Below the pieces are notes generated by a model that was not told where the DNA came from, did not search any database, and was given only the letters and a program-made list of their open reading frames with translations. Source: Simplicispira hankyongi (GTDB taxonomy: Bacteria; Pseudomonadota; Gammaproteobacteria; Burkholderiales; Burkholderiaceae_C). Taken from it: a stretch of 64,000 bases of DNA. A program made the translations under genes and the position numbers. The stretch is from positions 157,489-221,488 of the forward strand of contig NZ_QXJC01000007.1 of assembly GCF_003570885.1 (NCBI RefSeq), in the 5' to 3' direction. Position 1 is the stretch's first letter; each line of letters begins with the position of its first letter. Shown here one piece after another: positions 38,028 to 47,165 of the stretch.

Positions 38028-38161
38028 TGACCGACGAACGGGTCAAAGCGCGGGTGGCCTGTACGGAAGCGGTGCACATCGTCAAGGCGCACGATTTTCC
38101 GATGACTCTGGCCATGCCGGTCTTGCCCACCTTTGGATTTGTGCTTTTGATGATGGGGTGA
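38027..38161 (+). pseudogene. Orphan C-terminal gene fragment
   Basis: Directly after the 49-bp repeat a 44-codon open frame reads LTDERVKARVACTEAVHIVKAHDF and ends with the hydrophobic LAMPVLPTFGFVLLMMG and a TGA. It has no start codon and looks like the truncated end of a gene cut by the repeat-bearing element. I do not recognise the family. Confidence 0.35.
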
Positions 38162-38241
38162 GGGACCTCTCGTGGAAAACCCTTGGTGGTACAGAAATTG
38201 CAACCCAAGGCACATGGTGTCTCATTGCTGAACAGCCTTCC

Positions 38242-40428
38242 ATGCCCCTTGTGCGCTTTGCCATCAAGTTGTTCTCTCGGCTCCCAGGTCTCGCCGGGTA
38301 CCTCGGCGTTGCGAGCCTCTTGCTGCTGGTCGCCTCGTCGGCGCACGCGGTCACGCTCGATCGGGAAAAGCTGGCGGCATATTTTCCCGAACCGCTGATC
38401 GTCGGAGAAAAAGACCCCGAACTTCCGGTGTGGCCCCTGTTTCGCCAGATGCGAAGCGACAAAGGCTGGGGCGACCCCGTTGCGGTTGGCTTTGCCTTCG
38501 AATCGCTTGACTTCGCCCCGGTGCCAGGCTTCTCAGGTACGCCCATCAACCTGCTGATTGCACTCGACAACATGGGGAAGTTCCTGGATGTCAAAGTCCT
38601 TTCCCAGCACGAGCCGGTGTTTGTTGAGGGGCTCGGCCCAGCTCCCTTGGACAAGTTCGTCAAACAGTACAAGGGACTGGGGATCACGCAGAGCATCAAG
38701 ATCGGCTCTGGCCTCAACAAGGCCGGACAGGCCGAAAGCGCCAATGTCTTCATCGATGGGGTCGCCAAGGCCACCGCCTCGACGCGCATCGTGAACCAGA
38801 GCCTGCTGTCGGCCGCGCTCAAGGTGGCGCGTGCCAGGCTCGGCTTCGCCCTTGGCACAGACCCGGATCTGGTGGGCCGCATCAAGACCCATCTGTACCA
38901 GCCCATGGATTTTCCGGCGCTGGAGCGGGCCGGCCTCGTGACCCGCAAAACTTTGCTGAACAAGGACGTGGAAGCCGCGTTCAAGGGCACGGTGGGCGAA
39001 CGCCAGGACAAGATTGCACGGCGCGATCCCGACGCCGTATTCACCCAGCTCATGGTGCTGTACCTCAATGTGCCCAGCGTGGGGCGCAATGTGCTGAGCG
39101 ACAAGGCATGGAAATACCTTATGGGCTGGATCGAGCCCGGTGACCACGCCTTCCTGGTAGCCACGCGTGGGCGCTACAGCTTTGTGAGCGACAACTACAT
39201 TGCGGGTGCAGTGCCGGACCGTCTTACCTTGACACAGTCTGGCCTGCCGATCGAATTGCGTGACCTCAACATCGAGGGCACCCCCAAGTTGCCCGCTGAC
39301 TGGAGCGGCCCGGACGTGCAGTGGCGGGTGTTCAAGGTCATCAGCCAGGCCAGTCTGGACCCTTCGCAGCCCCTGGACTTCGCGCTGAGCGTGACCCGTG
39401 AAAAAGGCCAGATGTTTCCCGAGAAGGCGCGCAAGGATTTCGTGCTCAAGCTGCGGCTTCCGTCCGACTACTTTGACGTTTCTGCTTCCGACAACAAGAC
39501 CTGGCACGCCCTCTGGACCGACCGCGTCTGGGAGATCGGCGTGCTGTGTGCGGCGCTGGCGCTGCTCACCGTGTTGCTCGCCCGCCCCAAGTGGGTCACC
39601 GCGTCGCCGCGGCGCATGGCGCAGGTCCGTACTGCGTACCTGCTGTTTACCCTGGGCTTCATTGGCTGGTATGCGCAAGGCCAGTTGTCCATTGTCAACT
39701 TCACGGCCGCTATCCAGGCACTGCGGGCCGGACGCAGCCTCGACTTCTTCCTCTATGACCCGATGACGGTGCTGCTGTGGGCCTACGTGGTGATTTCGCT
39801 GCTGCTCTGGGGGCGCGGCACCTTCTGCGGCTGGCTCTGCCCGTTTGGCGCACTGCAAGAGTTCATCGCCAAGATCGCACGCGCACTCAGGCTGCCGCAG
39901 CGGCGTCTGCATACCCGCACCGACAAGCGCTTGAAATACCTCAAATATGGCGTTCTTGCGGTGGTGATTGCCATGCCCTTTATTTCAGCGCCGTGGACCG
40001 ACAAGGCCGTGGAGGTCGAGCCTTTCAAGACTGCGATCACGCTGGGGTTTCACAGATCCTGGCCATTCGTTCTGTGGGCTGTCGCCTTGCTCGCGTTCAG
40101 CGCCTTTGTCTACAGGGGCTTTTGCCGCTACTTGTGTCCGCTGGGTGCAGGGCTGGCAGTGCTGGGCCGTGTGCGACTGCTGAACTGGCTGCCACGCCGC
40201 GCCGAATGCGGCCAACCGTGCCAGACCTGCCGCCACCGCTGTGAGTACCAGGCCATCGAACCGCAAGGCAAGATTGACTACGACGAGTGTTTCCAGTGCC
40301 TGGACTGCGTGGTGATCTATGAGAGCGACAAGCTGTGCACTCCGCTCATTATCCAAAAGCGCAATAGCCGGGTGGTACCCGTGCAGCCCGTGCCCGTCCC
40401 GACGGCGGCCTCCGGCACGGACGCCTAA
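38242..40428 (+). CDS. NosR/NirI-like membrane flavo-iron-sulfur protein
   Basis: About 728 residues from ATG 38242. Signal/TM (LAGYLGVASLLLLVASSAHA), a periplasmic FMN-binding domain of ~380 residues, then TMs with two CxxxCP motifs (FCGWLCPFGALQEF and FCRYLCPLGAG) and two C-terminal 4Fe-4S clusters (CGQPCQTCRHRC and DYDECFQCLDC). This is the NosR/NirI architecture, which brings electrons from quinol to the periplasm for N2O reduction. Here no nosZ follows. The usual flavinylation motif SGAT reads DGVAKATAST, keeping the Thr but with Lys for Gly. ApbE comes next (16-base gap), so covalent FMN is still likely. Its real electron acceptor is open. Confidence 0.85.
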   Translation: MPLVRFAIKLFSRLPGLAGYLGVASLLLLVASSAHAVTLDREKLAAYFPEPLIVGEKDPELPVWPLFRQMRSDKGWGDPVAVGFAFESLDFAPVPGFSGTPINLLIALDNMGKFLDVKVLSQHEPVFVEGLGPAPLDKFVKQYKGLGITQSIKIGSGLNKAGQAESANVFIDGVAKATASTRIVNQSLLSAALKVARARLGFALGTDPDLVGRIKTHLYQPMDFPALERAGLVTRKTLLNKDVEAAFKGTVGERQDKIARRDPDAVFTQLMVLYLNVPSVGRNVLSDKAWKYLMGWIEPGDHAFLVATRGRYSFVSDNYIAGAVPDRLTLTQSGLPIELRDLNIEGTPKLPADWSGPDVQWRVFKVISQASLDPSQPLDFALSVTREKGQMFPEKARKDFVLKLRLPSDYFDVSASDNKTWHALWTDRVWEIGVLCAALALLTVLLARPKWVTASPRRMAQVRTAYLLFTLGFIGWYAQGQLSIVNFTAAIQALRAGRSLDFFLYDPMTVLLWAYVVISLLLWGRGTFCGWLCPFGALQEFIAKIARALRLPQRRLHTRTDKRLKYLKYGVLAVVIAMPFISAPWTDKAVEVEPFKTAITLGFHRSWPFVLWAVALLAFSAFVYRGFCRYLCPLGAGLAVLGRVRLLNWLPRRAECGQPCQTCRHRCEYQAIEPQGKIDYDECFQCLDCVVIYESDKLCTPLIIQKRNSRVVPVQPVPVPTAASGTDA

Positions 40429-40444
40429 AGCAATAAGGCCAAAG

Positions 40445-41422
40445 ATGCAAAGACGCCATTTTCTGTTCGCGACCCTTGGTGCGGCTGCCAGTACTGCGCC
40501 GCATGCGGTTCCAGCCGCACCCCTGCACTGGCGCCAGCGTGTGATGTTGGGCCTGGGCACCACGTTGACCTTGCGAGCCGCGCACTCTGACAACGCACAG
40601 GCCGAGGTCGCGCTCGACGCGGCGGTGGCGGCCATCCGGCGCGTCGAAGCTTCCATGAGTCTGTACCGACCGGACAGCGAGCTGGTGCGGCTCAACCGTC
40701 AGGGCTACCTGGAACGCCCCAGCGCCGATCTGCTCAAGGTGTTGCGCGCCGCACAGATGGTGTCCCGGCGCAGCAACGGTCGGTTCGACCTGAGCGTGCA
40801 GCCGCTGTGGGCATTGCACGCCAAAGCCCAGAGCGAAGGGCGCGAGCCTACCGCGGCCGAAATTCACGCCGCACAGCAATGCGTGGGCTGGCAGTCTCTG
40901 GAGGTGGGCGAGCAGCGCATTGAGCTGCGTCGCCCCGGCATGGCCCTTACCTTCAACGGCATTGCGCAGGGCTATGCGTCGGATGCGGCCCGCGAAGCGC
41001 TGCGCAACCATGGCATTGCCAATGCCCTGATCGATGCCGGCGAATATGCGTCGCTGGGTCGGAATGAACATGGCCAGGCGTGGACCTTGGGCATTGAAGA
41101 CCCGCACGACGAACAGCGACTGGTGGCCACGCTGCGCGGAGATGGCCGTGCCGTGGCCACTTCAGCCGACAACCGAAGTGCCTTCACGGCGGATCACAAG
41201 CACCACCATATCTTCGATCCGGCCACGGGCGACTCACCGCCCGATCTGAGCAGCGTCACCGTGCTGGCGCCTAGCGCGATGATGGCCGACGCCCTCACCA
41301 AAGTCATGTTCGTCGCGGGTCCGCAGCAGATTCCACAGCTCGCCAAGCGCTGGCAAGTGGGCGTGCTGTGGGTGGACAAAGCCGGCCGCTGGGAGGCGAC
41401 TGCCGATGTGCTCCTGGCCTGA
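40445..41422 (+). CDS. apbE: ApbE-family FAD:protein FMN transferase (NosX-like)
   Basis: 325 residues from ATG 40445. A twin-arginine-like leader ([16 protein letters not shown]) precedes the ApbE domain: [52 protein letters not shown], and the Mg/substrate site with [14 protein letters not shown] and [10 protein letters not shown]. It transfers FMN from FAD to Thr/Ser of exported flavoproteins in the periplasm; the NosR-like protein just upstream is the obvious target. In denitrifiers NosX plays this part for NosR. Confidence 0.92.
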   Translation: MQRRHFLFATLGAAASTAPHAVPAAPLHWRQRVMLGLGTTLTLRAAHSDNAQAEVALDAAVAAIRRVEASMSLYRPDSELVRLNRQGYLERPSADLLKVLRAAQMVSRRSNGRFDLSVQPLWALHAKAQSEGREPTAAEIHAAQQCVGWQSLEVGEQRIELRRPGMALTFNGIAQGYASDAAREALRNHGIANALIDAGEYASLGRNEHGQAWTLGIEDPHDEQRLVATLRGDGRAVATSADNRSAFTADHKHHHIFDPATGDSPPDLSSVTVLAPSAMMADALTKVMFVAGPQQIPQLAKRWQVGVLWVDKAGRWEATADVLLA

Positions 41423-41471
41423 AAGCTCAACTGCGCCTGCTGGCAACGCAAACATCCAATCAGGAAGCCTT

Positions 41472-43988
41472 GTGCAACATCCGATATCTCGCCGCAGGCT
41501 GTGGCCACAAACCTTGATCACGCTGGCACTGGTGGCCACATTCAGCCCGCATGCAAACGCGCAGCAAGAAAAGATACTGCCGGCGGTTCAAGTCGTCGGC
41601 AGCACGCCACTGCCTGGCATCGGCCAGCCGCTCAACGAGGTTGCGGCGCCAGTGCAAACTGCCAAAAGCCGCGACGTCGAGCGCAGCGGCGCGCTGGATC
41701 TGGGCGATTTCATGAACCGCACGCTGGGCAGCGTGCATGTCAACGAAATGCAGGGCAATCCCTTCCAGATGGATGTCAGCTATCGCGGCTACACCGCGTC
41801 GCCGCTGCTGGGCACGCCGCAGGGCTTGTCGGTGTACGTGGATGGGGTGCGCATGAACCAGCCGTTTGGTGATGTGGTGAGCTGGGATCTGATTCCGCGT
41901 GCGGCGATCTCGTCCATGACGCTGATGCCGGGTTCGAACCCGTTGTTTGGCCTCAATACGCTGGGCGGCGCGCTGTCGGTGCAGACCAAGGACGGCCGGA
42001 GCAATCCGGGCACCTCGCTGCAGACCACGCTCGGCAGCAATGTTCGGCGTGCGGTCGAATTCGAGCACGGCGGCTTTAACGACAAGGGGCTGGACTGGTA
42101 TGTCACCGGCAACCTGTTCAAGGAGAACGGCTGGCGCGAAGATTCGCCGTCCGATGTGCGCCAACTGTTCACCAAGCTGGGTTGGCATGACAGCGCCACC
42201 GACCTGAAGCTGTCGCTGTCGCATGCCGACAACCAACTCACCGGCAATGGCCTGCAAGAGCAAAGTCTTCTGGCGCTCGACCGCGCCAGCGTCTACACCC
42301 TCCCGGACCAGACGAATAACCGCTCCACCATGCTCAATCTGGCGGGCAGCCACTCCGTCAATGACAATCTGCTGCTCTCCGGCAACGTGTATTACCGCGA
42401 CATCAAGACATCAACCTACAACGGGGACATCAACGATGACGCGTTGGATCAGTCAGTTTATCAACCCAGTGCAGCCGATAGAGCGGCGCTGGCTGCGGCC
42501 GGCTACAGCGGCTATCCCGTCAGCGGCGCCAATGCATCGAACACACCCTTTCCCTCCTGGCGCTGCATCGCGCAAGCACTGCAAAACGACGAGCCGGCCG
42601 AGAAATGCAATGGGCTGATCAACCGCGGCCAGAATTCACAACAGAATTTCGGGCTGTCAGGCCAGCTCACCTGGCTGGGTGATCTGGCTGGCAAGCGCAA
42701 CCAGTTGGTGACTGGCGCCGGGTATGACGCCAGTCGGGTGCGCTTCGCGCAATCCTCGCAGCTCGGCTATCTGAATCCGGATCGCAGCATTACCGGCGTC
42801 AGCGCGTTCGGCGATGGCGTCAGCGGCGGCAATGTGGATGGCGAGCCGTATGACACGCGGGTCAATCTGGCTGGCCACATCCAGACCTGGAGCCTGTTTG
42901 CCAGCGACACCTTGTCGATTCAGGACAACCTGCACTTGACGCTGTCGGGGCGCTACAACACGACATCCATCAAGAATCGCGACCAGATCCATGGTGCCAG
43001 CGACAGCGCATCGCTCACGGGCGACAACCGCTTCTCACGCTTGAATCCGGCCATCGGTCTGACCTACAGCCCGGCCAAGACACTTAACACCTACTTTGGC
43101 TACAGCGAAAGCAGCCGCGCGCCGACCGCCATCGAACTCGGTTGTGCCAATCCGGATCAGCCCTGCAAGCTGCCGAACGCGATGGCCGGCGACCCACCGC
43201 TCAAGCAGGTCGTCACGCGTACCTTCGAGGCGGGCCTGCGCGGCAGGCTGGCCGGTAACCTACGATGGAATGCGGGCGTGTTCAGCGCTGAAAACCAGAA
43301 CGACATCCTGTTTGTGGCCGACAACCAGACCGGGTATGGCTACTTCAAGAATTTCGGCAAAACCCGGCGTCGCGGGTTAGAACTGGGCCTGAGCGGTGAG
43401 CTTGGCAAGTTGAATCTGGGCGCGCAATACACATGGCTCGATGCGACCTACCAGAGCGCCGAAATAATCAATGGCAGCGGCAACAGTAGCAATGACGCAG
43501 CCATAGCGGGCAACCCTGGGCTGGACGGCACCATCGGCATCCGGCCGGGCGACCGCATTCCGCTGATCCCGCGCCAGATATTGAAACTGTTTGCCAGTTA
43601 TGCAGTGTCGCCATCCTTCACCCTCAATGGCACTGTGGTGGCGGTGTCCGGCTCATTGGCGCGCGGCAACGAGAACAATGGCCACCAACCAGACGGTACG
43701 TATTATCTTGGCCCGGGCCGCAGCGCCGGTTATGCGATTTTCAATGTGGGCGGCAATTACCGCGTGACGCGGCGGCTGCAGTTGCTGGCGCAAGTCAACA
43801 ACGTGTTCGACAGGCAGTACAGCACCGCGGCCCAATTGGGAGCGACAGGCTTTGATGCGAACGGCAATTTCGTGGCTAGGCCGCTCGGCGGATCGGGTGC
43901 AGACGGCTACCCGCTCCGTCAGTCGACGTTCTACGCTCCCGGCGCACCGCGCCAGGTCTGGGTGGGGCTTCGCTACGTGTTCGACTAG
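41472..43988 (+). CDS. TonB-dependent outer-membrane receptor
   Basis: About 838 residues from GTG 41472, which gives a clean signal peptide ([21 protein letters not shown]); ATG 41406 would add 22 poor residues overlapping apbE. Plug: [72 protein letters not shown]; barrel with [34 protein letters not shown] and a C-terminal LRYVFD. The substrate is not evident: a metal or organic cofactor is expected. Its position after nosR-like and apbE suggests uptake coupled to periplasmic reduction, possibly copper as for NosA/OprC, but size and loops differ from those. Confidence 0.88.
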   Translation: MQHPISRRRLWPQTLITLALVATFSPHANAQQEKILPAVQVVGSTPLPGIGQPLNEVAAPVQTAKSRDVERSGALDLGDFMNRTLGSVHVNEMQGNPFQMDVSYRGYTASPLLGTPQGLSVYVDGVRMNQPFGDVVSWDLIPRAAISSMTLMPGSNPLFGLNTLGGALSVQTKDGRSNPGTSLQTTLGSNVRRAVEFEHGGFNDKGLDWYVTGNLFKENGWREDSPSDVRQLFTKLGWHDSATDLKLSLSHADNQLTGNGLQEQSLLALDRASVYTLPDQTNNRSTMLNLAGSHSVNDNLLLSGNVYYRDIKTSTYNGDINDDALDQSVYQPSAADRAALAAAGYSGYPVSGANASNTPFPSWRCIAQALQNDEPAEKCNGLINRGQNSQQNFGLSGQLTWLGDLAGKRNQLVTGAGYDASRVRFAQSSQLGYLNPDRSITGVSAFGDGVSGGNVDGEPYDTRVNLAGHIQTWSLFASDTLSIQDNLHLTLSGRYNTTSIKNRDQIHGASDSASLTGDNRFSRLNPAIGLTYSPAKTLNTYFGYSESSRAPTAIELGCANPDQPCKLPNAMAGDPPLKQVVTRTFEAGLRGRLAGNLRWNAGVFSAENQNDILFVADNQTGYGYFKNFGKTRRRGLELGLSGELGKLNLGAQYTWLDATYQSAEIINGSGNSSNDAAIAGNPGLDGTIGIRPGDRIPLIPRQILKLFASYAVSPSFTLNGTVVAVSGSLARGNENNGHQPDGTYYLGPGRSAGYAIFNVGGNYRVTRRLQLLAQVNNVFDRQYSTAAQLGATGFDANGNFVARPLGGSGADGYPLRQSTFYAPGAPRQVWVGLRYVFD

Positions 43989-44031
43989 CCGAAGTCCCTT
44001 TGAATCCGATTCTGCACAGTGCGCAGCGCCC

Positions 44032-44772
44032 TCACTGCCGCCAGAAAAAGATTGCTGTCATCACCAGACCCGTCAGCACAATGCCGCCACGCAGCCAGGG
44101 CGCGGGAATGCGCCGAGCCACCCGCGCGCCGCCATAGCCGCCAGCGGTGGCGGCCACCATCATCATCAGCGCCTGGGGCCACAGCACCACGCCGCCTGCA
44201 GCGTAGATGGCGACGGCAATGGCGGTGAGCAGGGCCGAGACCCAGTTTTTGAGCCCGTTCATGGCGTTCAGGTTGGTCTGGCCGAGCAGCCCGAACAGCG
44301 CCAGCAGCAAGATACCGAGCCCGCCGTTGAAGTAGCCGCCGTAGGCCGCAACGACCAGCACGCCCGCCGTCGCTTTGGCGGTGGATGGCTTGCCCCCCGC
44401 CGTCCATTCGCGCAGCTTGGGGCCGAGCGCAAACAGCAGCGTGGCGGCCAGCAGCAGCCAGGGCACGATAACGGAAAACAGGTCGTTGGACGTGACCAGC
44501 AGCAGGCCTGCGCCCGCCGCACCGCCGACGAGCGAGAGCACCACCAGACGCGGCATGGAGAGCCCTGGCGGCGGCTGCGTGTCTTCGCGAAAGCCCCAGG
44601 CACCGGCCATGTAGCCGGGCAGTAGAGCGACGGTGCCGGTGGCGTTGGCCACCACGGGGGGCACGCCGACGAACACCAGCGCGGGCAGCGTCAGAAAGCT
44701 GCCGCCCCCGGCAACGGCATTGAGAGCGCCAGCGACGAAGGCAGCGGTGAGAAGCAAGGAGGTATCGAACAT
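44032..44772 (-). CDS. TauE/SafE-family membrane permease
   Basis: 246 residues from ATG 44772. Seven to eight hydrophobic segments arranged as two repeats: FVAGALNAVAGGGSFLTLPALVFVGVPPVVANATGTVALLPG, then GVLVVAAYGGYFNGGLGILLLALFGLLG with NAMNGLKN. This is the TauE/SafE (sulfite/sulfoacetate exporter, YfcA-like) pattern. Substrate unknown. It is convergent with the TonB receptor gene. The ~200 bases between it and ybeY hold no visible feature beyond its promoter. Confidence 0.88.
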   Translation of the reverse strand: MFDTSLLLTAAFVAGALNAVAGGGSFLTLPALVFVGVPPVVANATGTVALLPGYMAGAWGFREDTQPPPGLSMPRLVVLSLVGGAAGAGLLLVTSNDLFSVIVPWLLLAATLLFALGPKLREWTAGGKPSTAKATAGVLVVAAYGGYFNGGLGILLLALFGLLGQTNLNAMNGLKNWVSALLTAIAVAIYAAGGVVLWPQALMMMVAATAGGYGGARVARRIPAPWLRGGIVLTGLVMTAIFFWRQ

Positions 44773-44971
44773 GGGGCGGTGTCGGGCTGGCGGCATGCCG
44801 GCTCAAGGACGGCCTGTATCGTAGGTTCAAATTTTGGGAGTTACTGGCCGAATTACCTGCAAATTGGTTTGCATTGCTGTGTCTGAGAGCTGCCTGGCAG
44901 GAGGCGCCATTCCCACCCAAGTTCGCCTGCGTTGCCGTCCCGCCTATCTGTGTACCGGACTGCGCCGCACC

Positions 44972-45433
44972 TTACGCTTGCGCGTAGGGGTCGGCAAAAC
45001 CGAGCTCACCCAGGATGGCGGTTTCGTACGCTTCCATCTCCTGGGCATCCTGCGCGCTGGTCTCATGGTCCCAGCCTTGGGCGTGCAGGGCGCCGTGCAC
45101 CAGCAGGTGGGCGTAGTGCTCTTCCAGGGTTTTGTTCTGCTCCAGCGCCTCGCGCGCCACCACCGGGGCGCACAGCACCAGGTCGGCCAGCACGACGGGT
45201 TCCTGCGCATAGTCGAAGGTGAGGACGTTGGTGGCGTAGTCTTTTTGGCGGTAGTCGCGGTTGAGCTGGCGGCCTTCGTCCTCATTGACGATGCGCACGG
45301 TGATCTCGGCATCGGAGGAAAGGGCGTGGCGAATCCAGCGCGCCACCCGGTGGCGCGCCAGCACGGCGCGGTGCTCGGGGGCGGCGGCAAAGCGCGCGAA
45401 TTGCAGGGACAAGGCAAGTGCAGGCAGAGCCAT
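44972..45433 (-). CDS. ybeY: Endoribonuclease YbeY
   Basis: 153 residues from ATG 45433. The zinc site [15 protein letters not shown] (HxxxHxxxxxH) is complete, preceded by [19 protein letters not shown]. YbeY acts in 16S rRNA 3'-end maturation and ribosome quality control. It follows phoH on the same strand as in many proteobacteria, but a palindromic repeat sits in the 68-bp gap. Confidence 0.95.
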   Translation of the reverse strand: MALPALALSLQFARFAAAPEHRAVLARHRVARWIRHALSSDAEITVRIVNEDEGRQLNRDYRQKDYATNVLTFDYAQEPVVLADLVLCAPVVAREALEQNKTLEEHYAHLLVHGALHAQGWDHETSAQDAQEMEAYETAILGELGFADPYAQA

Positions 45434-45439
45434 ATATTT

Positions 45440-45496
45440 ATAGTGTTTTAGGCCTCTAGCGCTTATCCGATAAGCGTTAGCAGCTATATAAAAACT
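45440..45496. repeat. Dispersed palindromic repeat, copy 6
   Basis: GGCCTCTAGCGCTTATCCGA, then TAAGCGTTAGCAGCTATA with T-rich and A-rich flanks, between phoH and ybeY. If it ends transcripts, ybeY would need read-through or its own promoter. Confidence 0.75.
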
Positions 45497-45501
45497 AGCG
45501 A

Positions 45502-46455
45502 CTACGTCGCCCGCGCACGCCCCGCCCGCCCGGCGGCGTCGTAGGCGTCCACAATGCGCGCCACCAGGGGGTGGCGCACCACGTCCGCACTGGTAAAGCG
45601 CGTCACCGAAATGCCTTTGATGCGCTTCAAGATGCGTTCGGCTTCGACCAGGCCGCTCATCGCGCCCTTGGGCAGGTCGATCTGGCTCACGTCGCCAGTC
45701 ACCACGGCTTTGGCGCCAAAGCCGATGCGGGTGAGGAACATCTTCATCTGCTCGGGCGTGGTGTTCTGCGCTTCGTCCAGGATGACGAAGGCGTTGTTCA
45801 GCGTGCGCCCGCGCATGAAGGCCAGCGGCGCGATTTCGAGCTGGTTGCGCTCGAACGCCTTTTGCACCTTGTCGTAGCCCATCAGCTCGTACAGCGCGTC
45901 GTAGAGCGGGCGCAGGTAGGGGTCCACTTTCTGCGCTAAATCGCCTGGCAGGAAACCCAGGCGTTCGCCCGCTTCCACGGCAGGCCGAGTGAGCACGATG
46001 CGCTGCACGGCCGAGCGCTCCAGCGCATCGACGGCGCAGGCCACGGCCAGATACGTCTTGCCGGTGCCCGCCGGGCCGATGCCCAGGCTGATGTCGTGCG
46101 TGGCGATGTTGGCCAGGTACTGCGCCTGGGTGGCGGTGCGGGCGCGCAGGTCGGCGCGGCGCGTGGTGAGCTGCGAACCATCCACAAGGGCATCGGCCAA
46201 CTCGCTGTCGCCGGCCAGCATGAGCTGGACCGTTTCGTCGCTCACCGGGCGCTCGGCGATTTCGTAAACCGCCTGCAGCATCTCCATGGCCTGCGTGGCG
46301 CGTGCCTTGGGGCCATCCACCTTGAACTGCTCGTGCCGGTGCGCAATGCTGACTTGCAGCGCCGCCTCGATGGTGCGCAAGTGGCAGTCGGCCGGGCCGC
46401 ACAGGTGCGAGAGGCGCGCGTTGTTGTGGGGAGTGAAGGTGTGGCGCAGGATCAC
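45502..46455 (-). CDS. phoH: PhoH-family ATPase
   Basis: About 317 residues from GTG 46455, where the protein begins [15 protein letters not shown] as its betaproteobacterial relatives do; the longer frame to 46551 would overlap ruvA. Walker [16 protein letters not shown], Walker [13 protein letters not shown], and [19 protein letters not shown] cytosolic P-loop ATPase, probably RNA-associated, encoded with YbeY. It is divergent from ruvA with a 95-bp promoter gap. Confidence 0.93.
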   Translation of the reverse strand: MILRHTFTPHNNARLSHLCGPADCHLRTIEAALQVSIAHRHEQFKVDGPKARATQAMEMLQAVYEIAERPVSDETVQLMLAGDSELADALVDGSQLTTRRADLRARTATQAQYLANIATHDISLGIGPAGTGKTYLAVACAVDALERSAVQRIVLTRPAVEAGERLGFLPGDLAQKVDPYLRPLYDALYELMGYDKVQKAFERNQLEIAPLAFMRGRTLNNAFVILDEAQNTTPEQMKMFLTRIGFGAKAVVTGDVSQIDLPKGAMSGLVEAERILKRIKGISVTRFTSADVVRHPLVARIVDAYDAAGRAGRARAT

Positions 46456-46550
46456 GCTGATAATTCCGGGCGGTAAGGCAAACGGTGAAGCGCCACACGC
46501 GCTGTCAGCGCGATTTGCACGGTGTGCGCAAAGTGACAAGAAGGACTGCA

Positions 46551-47126
46551 ATGATAGGCAAGTTGACCGGCACCCTGCTGGAGAAGAATCCCCCCGAGGT
46601 ATTGATCGATTGCCAGGGCGTGGGTTACGAGGTGCAGGTGCCCATGAGCACCTTCTACAACCTGCCGGCGCTGGGCGAGCGCGTCAGCCTGCTGACGCAG
46701 TTCATTGTGCGTGAGGATGCGCAACTGTTGTACGGTTTTGCCAGTGTGCAAGAGCGCGCCGCTTTCCGCGAGCTGATCAAGGTGGCCGGCGTCGGCCCGC
46801 GCACGGCGCTGGCGGTACTCTCTGGCATGGGCGTGGCCGATCTGGCGCAGGCCATCACCTTGCAGGAGGCGGGGCGTCTGGTGAAAGTGCCTGGCATCGG
46901 CAAGAAGACCGCCGAACGCTTGTTGCTGGAGCTTAAAGGTAAGCTGGGCGCCGAGCTCTCAGGCACGGCGGCCCTGGCCACCAGTGATGCACAGGCCGAT
47001 ATTTTGCAGGCGCTGCTGGCGCTGGGTTACAACGACAAGGAAGCGGCAGCGGCGCTCAAGGCGCTGCCGGTGGATGTGGCGGTGGGCGATGGCATCCGGC
47101 TGGCGCTGAAAAGCCTGGCGAAATAG
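46551..47126 (+). CDS. ruvA: Holliday junction branch migration protein RuvA
   Basis: 191 residues from ATG 46551. OB-fold domain I ([28 protein letters not shown]), tandem HhH motifs ([19 protein letters not shown] and [19 protein letters not shown]) and the C-terminal RuvB-binding domain [19 protein letters not shown]. It binds four-way junctions and loads RuvB. Unusually, another gene (the protease-like lipoprotein) separates it from ruvB. Confidence 0.96.
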   Translation: MIGKLTGTLLEKNPPEVLIDCQGVGYEVQVPMSTFYNLPALGERVSLLTQFIVREDAQLLYGFASVQERAAFRELIKVAGVGPRTALAVLSGMGVADLAQAITLQEAGRLVKVPGIGKKTAERLLLELKGKLGAELSGTAALATSDAQADILQALLALGYNDKEAAAALKALPVDVAVGDGIRLALKSLAK

Positions 47127-47165
47127 CGGGGGCATCCCTAATGGTTCGAGGAAAACGAGGTGCGT

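Noticed and set aside
37723..38241. N-terminal extension of the NosR-like frame (170 codons)
   Set aside because: It overlaps the aminopeptidase gene and the 49-bp repeat out of frame; ATG 38242 begins with a signal sequence.
38242..41422. A nitrous oxide reductase (nos) operon
   Set aside because: Only NosR-like and ApbE/NosX-like genes are present; no nosZ, nosD, nosF, nosY or nosL is in the window.
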